Part shown: positions 35,765-44,448 of the stretch, piece after piece
Position numbering within the stretch: the stretch's first letter is position 1
How the letters are laid out: every line of letters begins with the position of its first letter
Assembly: GCA_026874595.1 (NCBI GenBank)
Contig: JAPPUL010000089.1
Span: forward strand, 799,284-863,283
Direction of reading: 5' to 3'
Source: Sipunculus nudus
Lineage: Eukaryota; Annelida; Sipuncula; Golfingiida; Sipunculidae
Length of the DNA: 64,000 nt
Translations under genes and position numbers: made by a program
Notes under the pieces: generated by a model
The model's input: only the letters and a program-made list of their open reading frames with translations
The model's database searches: none
Told to the model about the DNA's origin: nothing

Positions 35765-36691
35765 CTACTTAAAAAAATGACTCGCTGAACCTATTATCCC
35801 TCCATTAACACCTAATTTCGACAGCTCTATCTTATAAGATGCTTTATGTATCTCTAATACGTTCTTTAATACTGTCTGGCGTATACTATTTAATAGTATT
35901 TCTCCTGACTGGGATATACCCCCGCCTATTACACAATGACATATATCAAGTCCATTTATCAAACTTGATAATACTAGTCCTATGTAATATCCACACCGCC
36001 TTATCACACTAACACTAAATCCATCCCCTCCCTTTGCAAGCTCCGATATCAACTTTACATCTATTTCTTCCAAACTATATTCGTTTAACCGACTGCCTAT
36101 CCCCATCTCAAGCTCATATAATGTATGCTGGATAAGCGCTTTGGATGATGCGTACGATTCAAGGCAGCCTCGCCCCCCACAACTACATTCTATCCCCTCA
36201 GGTTCTACCTTTATATGCCCAAGCTCACCTCCATAATTATTAGTACCCTTAAAAACATCTCCACCTATTATTATACCCCCTCCAACGCCTGTTCCCAAAG
36301 TTAGTAATATCATGTCCTCTCCTCTAGCCCCACTGCCAAATAAATATTCTCCCAATACCGCGTTACTTGCATCATTTGAGATTACTATCCTTAGATTATA
36401 TCTTTTTTCTACTATCTTCGATATCTCAAGCCCTTCAAGTAATGGAACATTATACGCACAACTTATATTCCCAAAATTGTCTATTACTCCAGGTATCCCA
36501 AGCCCTATACCCAAAACTTTAGATGCTTTAATGCTCAATATATCATCAAGCATCTTAAATAGACTCTCTAAAAACTTATCCCTATCCTGCAAAGTCTTAA
36601 CTACTCTAACTTCTCCCTCTACCAACCCTCTCTCGTTTACCATCCCTCCCTTTAGTGTTGTGCCTCCAACATCTATTCCTATTGCATACAT
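35765..36691 (-). CDS. ROK-family sugar kinase, probable glucokinase
   Basis: A 308-residue ROK protein. The ATP site IGIDVGGTTLKGG starts at residue 4, GIGLGIPGV and NDASNAVLGEYLFG follow, and the zinc motif CSCGGRGCLESYAS (about 168) is intact. There is no DNA-binding domain, so it is a kinase and not a repressor. Glucokinase is the usual role and would suit the malQ gene further upstream in the same direction, but N-acetyl sugar or fructose kinases share these motifs. It follows cheY by 18 bp. Confidence 0.88.
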   Translation of the reverse strand: MYAIGIDVGGTTLKGGMVNERGLVEGEVRVVKTLQDRDKFLESLFKMLDDILSIKASKVLGIGLGIPGVIDNFGNISCAYNVPLLEGLEISKIVEKRYNLRIVISNDASNAVLGEYLFGSGARGEDMILLTLGTGVGGGIIIGGDVFKGTNNYGGELGHIKVEPEGIECSCGGRGCLESYASSKALIQHTLYELEMGIGSRLNEYSLEEIDVKLISELAKGGDGFSVSVIRRCGYYIGLVLSSLINGLDICHCVIGGGISQSGEILLNSIRQTVLKNVLEIHKASYKIELSKLGVNGGIIGSASHFFK

Positions 36692-36709
36692 TAAACCGAA
36701 AACTACTCC

Positions 36710-37123
36710 TTAGTTTAGAACGTTCCTTATACGCTTTAGTACCTCATCGCGTCTTATCGGCTTTGTTATATAATTCTTTGCCCCGCATAGTAATGCCTCT
36801 CTTACTATCGATTGCTTTCCTATTGCGCTTATAACTATTACATGTGCATCTTTATCGAATTCTATTATCTTTTGGAGGGCTGTAAGTCCATCTAATTTCG
36901 GCATCGTTATATCCATTGTAACTAAGTCTATATTTGGATAATGCTCCTTATACTTATGTATTGCATCAACTCCATTATGTGCTATCGCTACTACTTCATA
37001 TGATTCCGATTCCAATATATACTGCATCTGCTTAACCACAAATATTGAATCATCTACTATCATTACCTTATAGGCTACCCCATCTGATTTAAATCCTGTA
37101 GGACTACTTTCTACATTAGACAT
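36710..37123 (-). CDS. cheY: Chemotaxis response regulator CheY
   Basis: Single receiver domain that carries the CheA signal to the flagellar switch. The acidic pair in MIVDDS (24-25), the phosphate-accepting Asp in VTMDITMP (about 71), VISAIG and the Lys in YITKPI are all present. I place the start at 37123, where a GGAG site lies upstream; the longer frame that opens at 37234 lacks one and would read through the gap after the CheW-CheR gene. The protein then has 137 residues with a 17-residue lead. No cheX phosphatase gene lies beside it, unlike the usual spirochaete cluster. Confidence 0.95.
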   Translation of the reverse strand: MSNVESSPTGFKSDGVAYKVMIVDDSIFVVKQMQYILESESYEVVAIAHNGVDAIHKYKEHYPNIDLVTMDITMPKLDGLTALQKIIEFDKDAHVIVISAIGKQSIVREALLCGAKNYITKPIRRDEVLKRIRNVLN

Positions 37124-37181
37124 CGTTGTCGCTCCAATCCTATTTTTTATCTTTCTATAAACTCTATATTTACTAATATCA

Positions 37182-38495
37182 TTATATTCTAACTCGACTA
37201 TAATATTTTCTGCCACGAACTTCCTTTGTCTCAAGTAAATCTAATTCCAAATTATCTATATCTTCAAGCTCTCCTAAAAATAATATCCCCCCCTCACGTA
37301 TGTTCTCTTCTAAATACTTTAAGCTCATTAGTATTTCATCATCTTTTCGCTTTATAAACATATTCCTCCCAAAGCATATATCTATATCTTCAAGCTCCAT
37401 TAGCTTCTCAAACCCTCTTACTTCCTTTACCGTCTGATACTCCTTACGAAGCTTATAGCCTCTACCTTCAACTTCCATAAATAATTCATTATAATCAGTT
37501 TTACTTATACATTCTAAATCTTTTTCCTTATAATAACCACTGCCATCTTTAGAATCTACATCCAATATACATATATATTCTATAGAAATAGAACCTGCAT
37601 CCTCAAGAAGACCATTAAATAGTATCAATAACGAATATGTGTCATATAACGCATCCAGCCCTACTACCACCACCTTTATTACATCCTTACCCCGCTTAGT
37701 TCCTAATATCAACTCCTCAAAAAGATACACCATTATATCAAAGTCTACTCCGTTTCTGAAAAATCCTCCATACCCAAAATTAAATGCGTTATACTCTTTA
37801 TTAGAAAGTTCATTAATTAGTTCCTTAACTATATCATGTATTCGCTTTCCCTTCTTTAACTTCAATAATCCAAAATAGTTCCTTATACCTATATCTGTTA
37901 CCTTGTTTAGTTTTATCCCTTGTACTTCTAAAAATTTATATATAACCCTCTCCTCATCTTCATTTATTAGCGTCAATATGTTTTTCCAATTCATATATTC
38001 ACGTGTAAACTTATATGACTTATCAAGCTCTATCTTTAAGAGTGTTACCACCTTATTTAAATTTAAAAGCAATATCTTCTCTTTGCCCCTTATCCTATCA
38101 ACTCCCTCATACTCATCTAATACCATCCCCTCTATATACTTTATAAGTCCATTAGGTACTCCTACACTATCTGCTCCTATAACCTCTTCTACATATATTA
38201 CACGGTTTATCCTATCTACCACAAAGCCAAATTTACTATTGCCTATTGTCGATATTATTGCCACTTTCCCTCGCTTATAAGAAAAGGTTTTGAAGTTAAA
38301 CAACTTTTTGAAGTTTATTATCGGAATGACCTCTCCTCTTATATCTAACATCCCTTCCATGAAATGGGGGTGGTTTGGAAGACGCCTTAGATTAGTTATC
38401 TTTGATATCTCGTGGGTTTCCATTATATCTATTCCATAGGTACATAAATCTAGTGTGAATGATACTATATTCTCAACTCTTCCTTCTTTTTCCAT
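37182..38495 (-). CDS. CheW-CheR-like fusion adaptor protein
   Basis: A 437-residue protein. Residues 5-150 are a CheW domain (TLDLCTYGIDIMETHEI, FMEGMLDIRGEVIPIINF, FGFVVDRI) that links CheA to receptors. Residues 160-437 follow the layout of CheR methyltransferases: FFRNGVDFD near 247, then the SAM-site strand and a CFGRNMFIKR...GGILFLGE ending near 370-410. The SAM-binding signature of CheR (AGCSTGEEPYS type) is replaced by VGLDALYDTYS, so methyltransferase activity is unlikely. Such CheW-CheR-like adaptors are known from spirochaete receptor arrays, where they help the array fit a strongly curved membrane. Confidence 0.85.
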   Translation of the reverse strand: MEKEGRVENIVSFTLDLCTYGIDIMETHEISKITNLRRLPNHPHFMEGMLDIRGEVIPIINFKKLFNFKTFSYKRGKVAIISTIGNSKFGFVVDRINRVIYVEEVIGADSVGVPNGLIKYIEGMVLDEYEGVDRIRGKEKILLLNLNKVVTLLKIELDKSYKFTREYMNWKNILTLINEDEERVIYKFLEVQGIKLNKVTDIGIRNYFGLLKLKKGKRIHDIVKELINELSNKEYNAFNFGYGGFFRNGVDFDIMVYLFEELILGTKRGKDVIKVVVVGLDALYDTYSLLILFNGLLEDAGSISIEYICILDVDSKDGSGYYKEKDLECISKTDYNELFMEVEGRGYKLRKEYQTVKEVRGFEKLMELEDIDICFGRNMFIKRKDDEILMSLKYLEENIREGGILFLGELEDIDNLELDLLETKEVRGRKYYSRVRI

Positions 38496-38576
38496 TTAGA
38501 CTATTTCCTTACTTTTAACCTCTTTTCTCTCTCTTTATAAAAACTATTTAAATATCATCTATATATTATATTAACC

Positions 38577-41309
38577 CTATACCCTAAGCTTTATCTTCTC
38601 TTCCATCTCGCCAAATATTCCCGCAACGTCAAGTACTAAACTAACTTGTCCATCCCCAAGTATTGTTGCTCCTGTTATTCCTGATACATTCGTATATTTG
38701 CTTTTTAGTGGCTTTATTACTATATCTTGTTCTCCTTCTAAGGCATCTGCTGACAACGCTACATGGCGTCCTCTTATATTTACTATTACAATATATCTAT
38801 AATCCTTTTCTTCCGGTTTGGAGCTAAGATCAAATAATTTACACAAGTTTACATAAATATATCTAACCCCGCGTATAGTTACATATGACGTTAGCTCTTC
38901 TTTTGATTCTATGTCTTTGCTCGATACTCGGGCTGTCTCAACTACTGCTGATATTGAAATTGAATATATATTCTCTGATAACCTTATTAGCAACGCCTTT
39001 ATTATTACAAGCGTTAACGGGATCTTTAATGAAAATTCCGTCCACTCCCCTTCTTTACTGTCTATTGCAACAGAACCCGATAATCCTTCTATCTTCTTAC
39101 GCACTACATCCATACCAACACCTCGTCCTGATATTGAGGATACTGTTTTTGATGTTGTGAACCCTGGCTTGTATAGTAACTCGAGTACATCGCTTTTTGT
39201 AAGCTCAACTCTATCTCCAAATAATTGCTTTTCTCTTGCTCTTTTCTTTATTTCTGATAATGATATTCCCCGTCCATCGTCTTTTACCGTGATGAGTATT
39301 GTATTACCTTGATGCTCTGCTTTAAGATTTATTGTTCCTTTTATTGGTTTGCCTTTTGCTTGCCTTTCCTCCGGTAACTCTATCCCGTGATCTACTGCGT
39401 TGCGAATTATATGTAGCAGGGAGTCTAATAAGTCTTGCACTACGCTCTTATCTAGTTGTGTTCCTTCTCCTTGCATTACCAAACTTACTTCCTTCTTTAG
39501 TACACGCGATATGTCTCGGACCAGTCTAGGCAGACGGCTAAATACTTGCGATATTGGTATCATCCGTATGCTCATTACTCCTTCTTGTAAATCATCTGTT
39601 ACCCTATCTACGCTTTGGGATACTCCCTTTAGTTTATCATGTACACTACGAAAGTATATTCCCGCATAGCCTATATTCTTATATAATTCTTCTACCTTAT
39701 TTCTTAGTTGTTTAAATCGATTAGCTAAATTACTCTCCTCCCCTCTCCCTTCCGTATAACCATCATTGTCTGCTCTAGCCCCAAAACCACCTCCCATAAC
39801 ATTTTCAAGTACTTCCCTCTCGCCCAATACATCGCCACTAGCATATATATTATCCAACCTTACAAGCTCCTGAGATAAATCTATTAAGCCTCTTCTGTGT
39901 TCTACAAACATATTTGTGAAGTTATTAAGCTCTTCTAAGACCTCTACATTAACTTGAGATAAGCTTCCTTTTACTATTACAAGTTCTCCTACAAAATTTA
40001 ATAGCATATCTACCTTTGCACTGTCTACTCTAAGTAAATGTTGTTCTCGACGCTCCTTAACCCCTTCCTTTTCAAATTCCCTACCCACTCTGTCACTTTC
40101 TAATACATTACTTATCTCATTTGCCTCTTTATCTGCGTAATAAGACTCCTCATCACTCGATTGCTTATACTCCATAAATCTTATCTTACTTGTGACCTCT
40201 GATATGTATATCTTTCTATGCAGCTCCTTTATCTCTAGGTTACTTCCTACTATATACTCATTCGTTTTATAAAAATAGTTTGTCTTTCGAAGCTCCTCAT
40301 AACTAGGCATCCCTTGCAATATCTGTGCGTTAGTACTTAGTACATTGTAAAATAATAACCCGCTTAGACTCCTCATTGGATTATCTTCTTTAAAGGATAC
40401 TAAAAGCTTATACACTCGTTTCCCTGATGTTATAAAGTCATATATTATCTCAAGAGTTTCATTAGAAACTTCAAGACCCTCTATCTCTTGCTCTACAACA
40501 TCTTTTTCTCCTAACAAATCATCTTTTGTATACTTATAGATGTCTTCTAGTTCTAACCAATCAAGCTCGCCTTGTACAAGATTCTCTACGCTCGATATGT
40601 CTTTTGAGCTTTGTAATAAACATTCTCTGCGTTGCGCCATATCTACCCCTAATCCAGCCACAACCTCCGGCAACGCTCTTAGAAGCTTTCCACCCCCATC
40701 GCACAACCTCATATATAAGTCTTTTATTTTATCTTCAATTTCATCTAATCCCAAAGATCTGTCTTTAATCTTTATTACTATTTTATATATATTATAACCA
40801 CCACCCTCACTTCCTCGTACTAACTCCTCTTCTGACTTGCTCAATTTAAATGCCTTCTCTTCTTGCAGAATCACTCCACCTGATGCTGATTCTGAGGATA
40901 TCTCCTCAGCACCTACTCCCACGTATTTTGCCTTAATCGCTTCTATTACTCTATCTTCTATTCCTTTCGTTGGAACCTCTCCTAGCTCTCCAGATTCTAC
41001 CAGCACCTTTATTACATCTATACCTTCAAGTAGTAAGTCTATTGTATCGCTTTCTAATGCCAATTTATCCGACCTTAGCTCATCTAGTAAATCCTCCATC
41101 ACGTGAGTTAAATTTACTATCCTATCAAAATCTAATGTCGCTGCTCCTCCCTTTAATGTGTGTACTGAGCGGAATACTTCATCTATTGCTCCCTTTGAAC
41201 TTGGATCTCCTTCCAATATTAATACGTTTTTTTCAAGGCTATCTATCAGCAACTTCGCTTCTTCAAAAAAGTCTTTCTTCAATTCTTCTAGAAATCTTGC
41301 CTCATCCAT
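38577..41309 (-). CDS. cheA: Chemotaxis sensor kinase CheA
   Basis: Histidine kinase that phosphorylates CheY. The P1 domain carries the phosphorylated His at residue 50 (SVHTLKGGA). A long, charged P2/linker region (about 130-450) follows. The P3 dimer helices start near 455, and the P4 kinase domain shows LHIIRNAVDHGIE, DDGRGI, GFTTS and SGRGVGMDVV. The C-terminal P5 domain is CheW-like. At 910 residues it is longer than the E. coli protein; the extra length sits in the linker. AAGGTAAG precedes the ATG. plsY lies 65 bp upstream, and the adaptor and cheY genes follow. Confidence 0.96.
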   Translation of the reverse strand: MDEARFLEELKKDFFEEAKLLIDSLEKNVLILEGDPSSKGAIDEVFRSVHTLKGGAATLDFDRIVNLTHVMEDLLDELRSDKLALESDTIDLLLEGIDVIKVLVESGELGEVPTKGIEDRVIEAIKAKYVGVGAEEISSESASGGVILQEEKAFKLSKSEEELVRGSEGGGYNIYKIVIKIKDRSLGLDEIEDKIKDLYMRLCDGGGKLLRALPEVVAGLGVDMAQRRECLLQSSKDISSVENLVQGELDWLELEDIYKYTKDDLLGEKDVVEQEIEGLEVSNETLEIIYDFITSGKRVYKLLVSFKEDNPMRSLSGLLFYNVLSTNAQILQGMPSYEELRKTNYFYKTNEYIVGSNLEIKELHRKIYISEVTSKIRFMEYKQSSDEESYYADKEANEISNVLESDRVGREFEKEGVKERREQHLLRVDSAKVDMLLNFVGELVIVKGSLSQVNVEVLEELNNFTNMFVEHRRGLIDLSQELVRLDNIYASGDVLGEREVLENVMGGGFGARADNDGYTEGRGEESNLANRFKQLRNKVEELYKNIGYAGIYFRSVHDKLKGVSQSVDRVTDDLQEGVMSIRMIPISQVFSRLPRLVRDISRVLKKEVSLVMQGEGTQLDKSVVQDLLDSLLHIIRNAVDHGIELPEERQAKGKPIKGTINLKAEHQGNTILITVKDDGRGISLSEIKKRAREKQLFGDRVELTKSDVLELLYKPGFTTSKTVSSISGRGVGMDVVRKKIEGLSGSVAIDSKEGEWTEFSLKIPLTLVIIKALLIRLSENIYSISISAVVETARVSSKDIESKEELTSYVTIRGVRYIYVNLCKLFDLSSKPEEKDYRYIVIVNIRGRHVALSADALEGEQDIVIKPLKSKYTNVSGITGATILGDGQVSLVLDVAGIFGEMEEKIKLRV

Positions 41310-41374
41310 TTCTTCTTACCTTAATCTCATCCTTATATTTAATCTAAAAATCAATATAGTATCCTCCAACTCTA

Positions 41375-42016
41375 TTAATCTCTCTTGCGACATATCTTAT
41401 TCTCCTTCCCTGAGAATATCCTCTTTATATTCTCTCTGTGCATTACTATTATCATTACGGCAAGCGGTATTGATACCAGAAAATATATGTTGTACGTTGA
41501 CCAGGTATTATTAAACAGGTTTATATATATTAATAGTGGAAGGACTATTATGCTAATTAGTGAACCTAAGGATACATAGCGACTTATACCTGTTGTTACT
41601 AAAAATATTATCAGGGCAAGTAATACCTCTCCTGGCATCAAATATAAGCTAAAGCCTGCCGTTACCGCTACTCCTTTGCCACCTCTGAAATTAAGCCACA
41701 ACGAGAACGTATGGCCCAACAATACGCTTACTCCTGACAATATATACCATAACCCCGCATATACACTCTCTTCAGGTATAATTAGTCCCGCTATGTATAC
41801 TGCCAACACCCCTTTGCCCAAATCTATTAACAATGTCGCTATTCCTAATGTCGGGCCAAGTATTCGTAGCACGTTTGTTGCCCCTATATTTCCACTCCCG
41901 CGTTCCTTTATGTCTATCCCTCGAAATACTTTACCTAAAACATACCCCGTCGGAAATGAGCCTATTATATAACTCAATAACATAACCACAACCACGTCTA
42001 ATAGCATTACATCCAT
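41375..42016 (-). CDS. plsY: Glycerol-3-phosphate acyltransferase PlsY
   Basis: Membrane enzyme that moves an acyl group from acyl-phosphate to glycerol-3-phosphate, the first step of phospholipid synthesis. The three family motifs are present: GSFPTGYVLGK with GSGNIGATNVLR, GHTFSLWLNFRGGKGVA, and the late STYNIYFL/MHRENIKRI region. It has about six membrane segments in 213 residues. It sits between the SurA-like genes and cheA, on the same strand. Confidence 0.95.
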   Translation of the reverse strand: MDVMLLDVVVVMLLSYIIGSFPTGYVLGKVFRGIDIKERGSGNIGATNVLRILGPTLGIATLLIDLGKGVLAVYIAGLIIPEESVYAGLWYILSGVSVLLGHTFSLWLNFRGGKGVAVTAGFSLYLMPGEVLLALIIFLVTTGISRYVSLGSLISIIVLPLLIYINLFNNTWSTYNIYFLVSIPLAVMIIVMHRENIKRIFSGKENKICRKRD

Positions 42017-42073
42017 ACCTTATATCATTACTCCATTACACTACACTCTATTAACATATATATATATATTATT

Positions 42074-42099
42074 TATCCTTTGAAATTATCCTTTGAAAT
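42074..42099 (-). repeat. 13 bp tandem duplication across a stop codon
   Basis: TATCCTTTGAAAT occurs twice in tandem at 42074-42086 and 42087-42099. On the minus strand the upstream copy encodes the last residues and the stop of the SurA-like lipoprotein; the second copy lies just beyond the stop. Confidence 0.9.
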
Positions 42100-43252
42100 A
42101 TATCCTGTTTACCCCTATCTTCTCTCTATCTATATATTCTTCCATATACTTTACATAATCTGAACCCCTTATTCCTAGCTTTTTCCTTATATAATAGTTT
42201 AATACCAGCTTATCCCATAGCTCTCTTAAGACCTCCTTATTAGATTCTACGAAAACTTTATCTATCTCCATATACAAAAGTTCTTCCATTAAAAAACTAT
42301 TTAGTACACTAGCTTTATCCTTTATACTAGACTCCGAAAGTGCTTTAACTCCTCCTCTGCCCCCTATACCAAAAAACTTCTTGCTCAAGCTTAACTTCTT
42401 CTCTAAATCACGTACATACAACTCTAACTTACCTCCACCCTTAACATTTATCCTATATAACCAATATTTCTTGTGCTCGCCTGATTTAATCGCTTGCTTT
42501 ATATCTAGTTTCCCGCTCTTATATTTATCTACTACTCCTCCTTCCCATTCATCATTTATTTCTATACTATATCTGCCTTTTACTTCTTTATCTAATTCCA
42601 TGTAGGCTTTGTTTATTTTATTTATCCTATAAAGTTCCTTCACCTTCTCTTTATCCTTCTCATATCTTAACCTCTTATATCCTTTCTGATTCTTTAGCAC
42701 ATTATAAAACCCTATAAGCTCACTCTCTTTTATAGCTTCTCTCTTACTACCCACATCCCACAAGCCTAACTTCTTTCCCATATAAGTTTGCACTCTAAGC
42801 TGTTTCTTTACAAATTCTATCTCCTCTTTACTAGCTCTTTCCTTAAAATATTTCTCCGCTTGCGCCAACATGTGATACTTTTCTAAGAACACTATTACAA
42901 AGCTAAGTTTGTCTTCAGATTTATTTGTTTCTGCTCGGTATTTATTATACTTTTCCTCAAATTCTAAGACGCTTACCTTCTCCCCTCCCATATTCAATAC
43001 CCATTCCGTGTCTCCTTTGCTTTCTAGCTTTACTCCCTCTTGTAACATCTTACTTCTTGAAAGCAATCCTTCATTTATTTCCTCTATATAATCATCTACT
43101 TTAAGCTTTATGCTAACTCCTTCCTCTCCTTTCTTAGCACTTTCCTCCTCTCCTCCGCCTGAAGAACAATTTGTAATGAATATCATTAACAATAGCCATA
43201 CGCTGAATAACAATAGCTTCGCTTGCTTCGCCTCTAAAACTATTTTTAACAT
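42086..43252 (-). CDS. SurA-like lipoprotein without a PPIase domain
   Basis: A 388-residue lipoprotein. A lipobox (MIFITNC) ends at Cys 29, followed by Ser, Gly and Glu residues. WVLNMGGEKVSVLEFEEKYNKY then resembles the start of the SurA/PrsA chaperone domain, and long charged helices follow. No parvulin isomerase motif is seen. GGAGGG lies before the ATG. The gene follows a related exported protein and mfd; mfd is followed by SurA/PpiC-type genes in several other bacteria, which supports a periplasmic chaperone role. This is an inference from pattern and place. Confidence 0.6.
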   Translation of the reverse strand: MLKIVLEAKQAKLLLFSVWLLLMIFITNCSSGGGEEESAKKGEEGVSIKLKVDDYIEEINEGLLSRSKMLQEGVKLESKGDTEWVLNMGGEKVSVLEFEEKYNKYRAETNKSEDKLSFVIVFLEKYHMLAQAEKYFKERASKEEIEFVKKQLRVQTYMGKKLGLWDVGSKREAIKESELIGFYNVLKNQKGYKRLRYEKDKEKVKELYRINKINKAYMELDKEVKGRYSIEINDEWEGGVVDKYKSGKLDIKQAIKSGEHKKYWLYRINVKGGGKLELYVRDLEKKLSLSKKFFGIGGRGGVKALSESSIKDKASVLNSFLMEELLYMEIDKVFVESNKEVLRELWDKLVLNYYIRKKLGIRGSDYVKYMEEYIDREKIGVNRIYFKG

Positions 43253-43273
43253 TTACCCTCCTTATCTTAAAAC

Positions 43274-44428
43274 CTAATTAATACCCTTTAAAATCTCTGC
43301 TTCTATCCTATCTGCTTGTGTTTCAAAATACTTTTTGCTTATCTTTACTTTATGTCTTAATTTTAACTCTTCTAGATGTTTATCTTGTGCCTCTTTTACC
43401 TTGCTCATGTAAGCCCTTCTTCTTTCTGCTTTTTTACCTCCTCCCTTTGGTATCTTAACCCCTCCTATTACCTCCTTCATTAGATGATATAACGATATCG
43501 ACCTCACTTGTACCCAGTTTATAAACTCTTTTGCTCCTTCCTCTTTATAATATCCTTCTCGAAGGCAATATCTATAGCTTAATTCCATTACCTTTATTGT
43601 TGATAGTAGATAGTTTGTTTGCTTTTCTACATCTAAACCCCCTCCCAAAGAGCCATACGAGCCTAGGCTCTTTATATGAAAATCTATTATGCCAAGTGTC
43701 TCTTTTAGACTTACTATCTGTTTATCTATCTTTAATAACCAATATTTATTCCCTCCTTCTATAACCTCTTTTTTACTAAGCTTTCTTGACAAGTAACTCT
43801 TTAGTACACTTTGATTTACCAATATACTGCTGGATAGACGTTCAAGTACTAGCTCTTTTGTTAATTCTTCTTGTAATCTATTTGTAGTATAAAACCTTTT
43901 AAGTTCTCTTAAATCTACTTTATCCGCATCTCCTACAGCAGATAATGCTTTTGACCCTCTCATATGCTTTTTATAATATTCTTTAAGTTCGCTTTTATCT
44001 TTTGGTACTTTTATCCTGTCCATTAGGTGTTTGTGCATATGATATTGATTTAATCCCATCTTAAAAAAACTTTTTATTAAATCTTTACCCTCTTCTCCTT
44101 GAAAAAATGACCCTTTAAGCGCTTCTTTATAGGTTAATTTGTTGTTTATTATTCGTTCCAATATCTCCTGCTTAAACCCTTTTGACTCCGATTTTAGCTC
44201 TACTGCTGCTTTTGAAGCTCCTCCAAACGACAGGACTTCTAAAAAGACTTTGTACTCCTTTTCAAAATACTTTGATTCATACGCCTCTTTATCTATTATA
44301 TAGACCCAACTACCATCATCTGCCCTCTCTACACCGTGGGTCTTATCTACAACAAATATAAATAAGCCATAAATCAATAATTGTAGTACTTGTAATAGAA
44401 TAGAATTACTTCTACTTTTTATCCGCAT
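43274..44428 (-). CDS. SurA-like exported protein without a PPIase domain
   Basis: A 384-residue protein with an N-terminal hydrophobic segment (about 10-28), probably cleaved after it or kept as an anchor. SWVYIIDKEAYESKYFEKEY and then KQEILERIINNKLTYKEAL follow the pattern of SurA-type chaperone N-domains (a strand, then the leu-rich helix that names a short tail). The rest is helical, with a basic C-terminal part (KKAERRRAYM). No parvulin motif is visible. It lies 20 bp after mfd and 21 bp before the lipoprotein of similar plan, so the two may work as a pair. Confidence 0.55.
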   Translation of the reverse strand: MRIKSRSNSILLQVLQLLIYGLFIFVVDKTHGVERADDGSWVYIIDKEAYESKYFEKEYKVFLEVLSFGGASKAAVELKSESKGFKQEILERIINNKLTYKEALKGSFFQGEEGKDLIKSFFKMGLNQYHMHKHLMDRIKVPKDKSELKEYYKKHMRGSKALSAVGDADKVDLRELKRFYTTNRLQEELTKELVLERLSSSILVNQSVLKSYLSRKLSKKEVIEGGNKYWLLKIDKQIVSLKETLGIIDFHIKSLGSYGSLGGGLDVEKQTNYLLSTIKVMELSYRYCLREGYYKEEGAKEFINWVQVRSISLYHLMKEVIGGVKIPKGGGKKAERRRAYMSKVKEAQDKHLEELKLRHKVKISKKYFETQADRIEAEILKGIN

Positions 44429-44448
44429 CCTTTTTCTCGCTTTTATTC

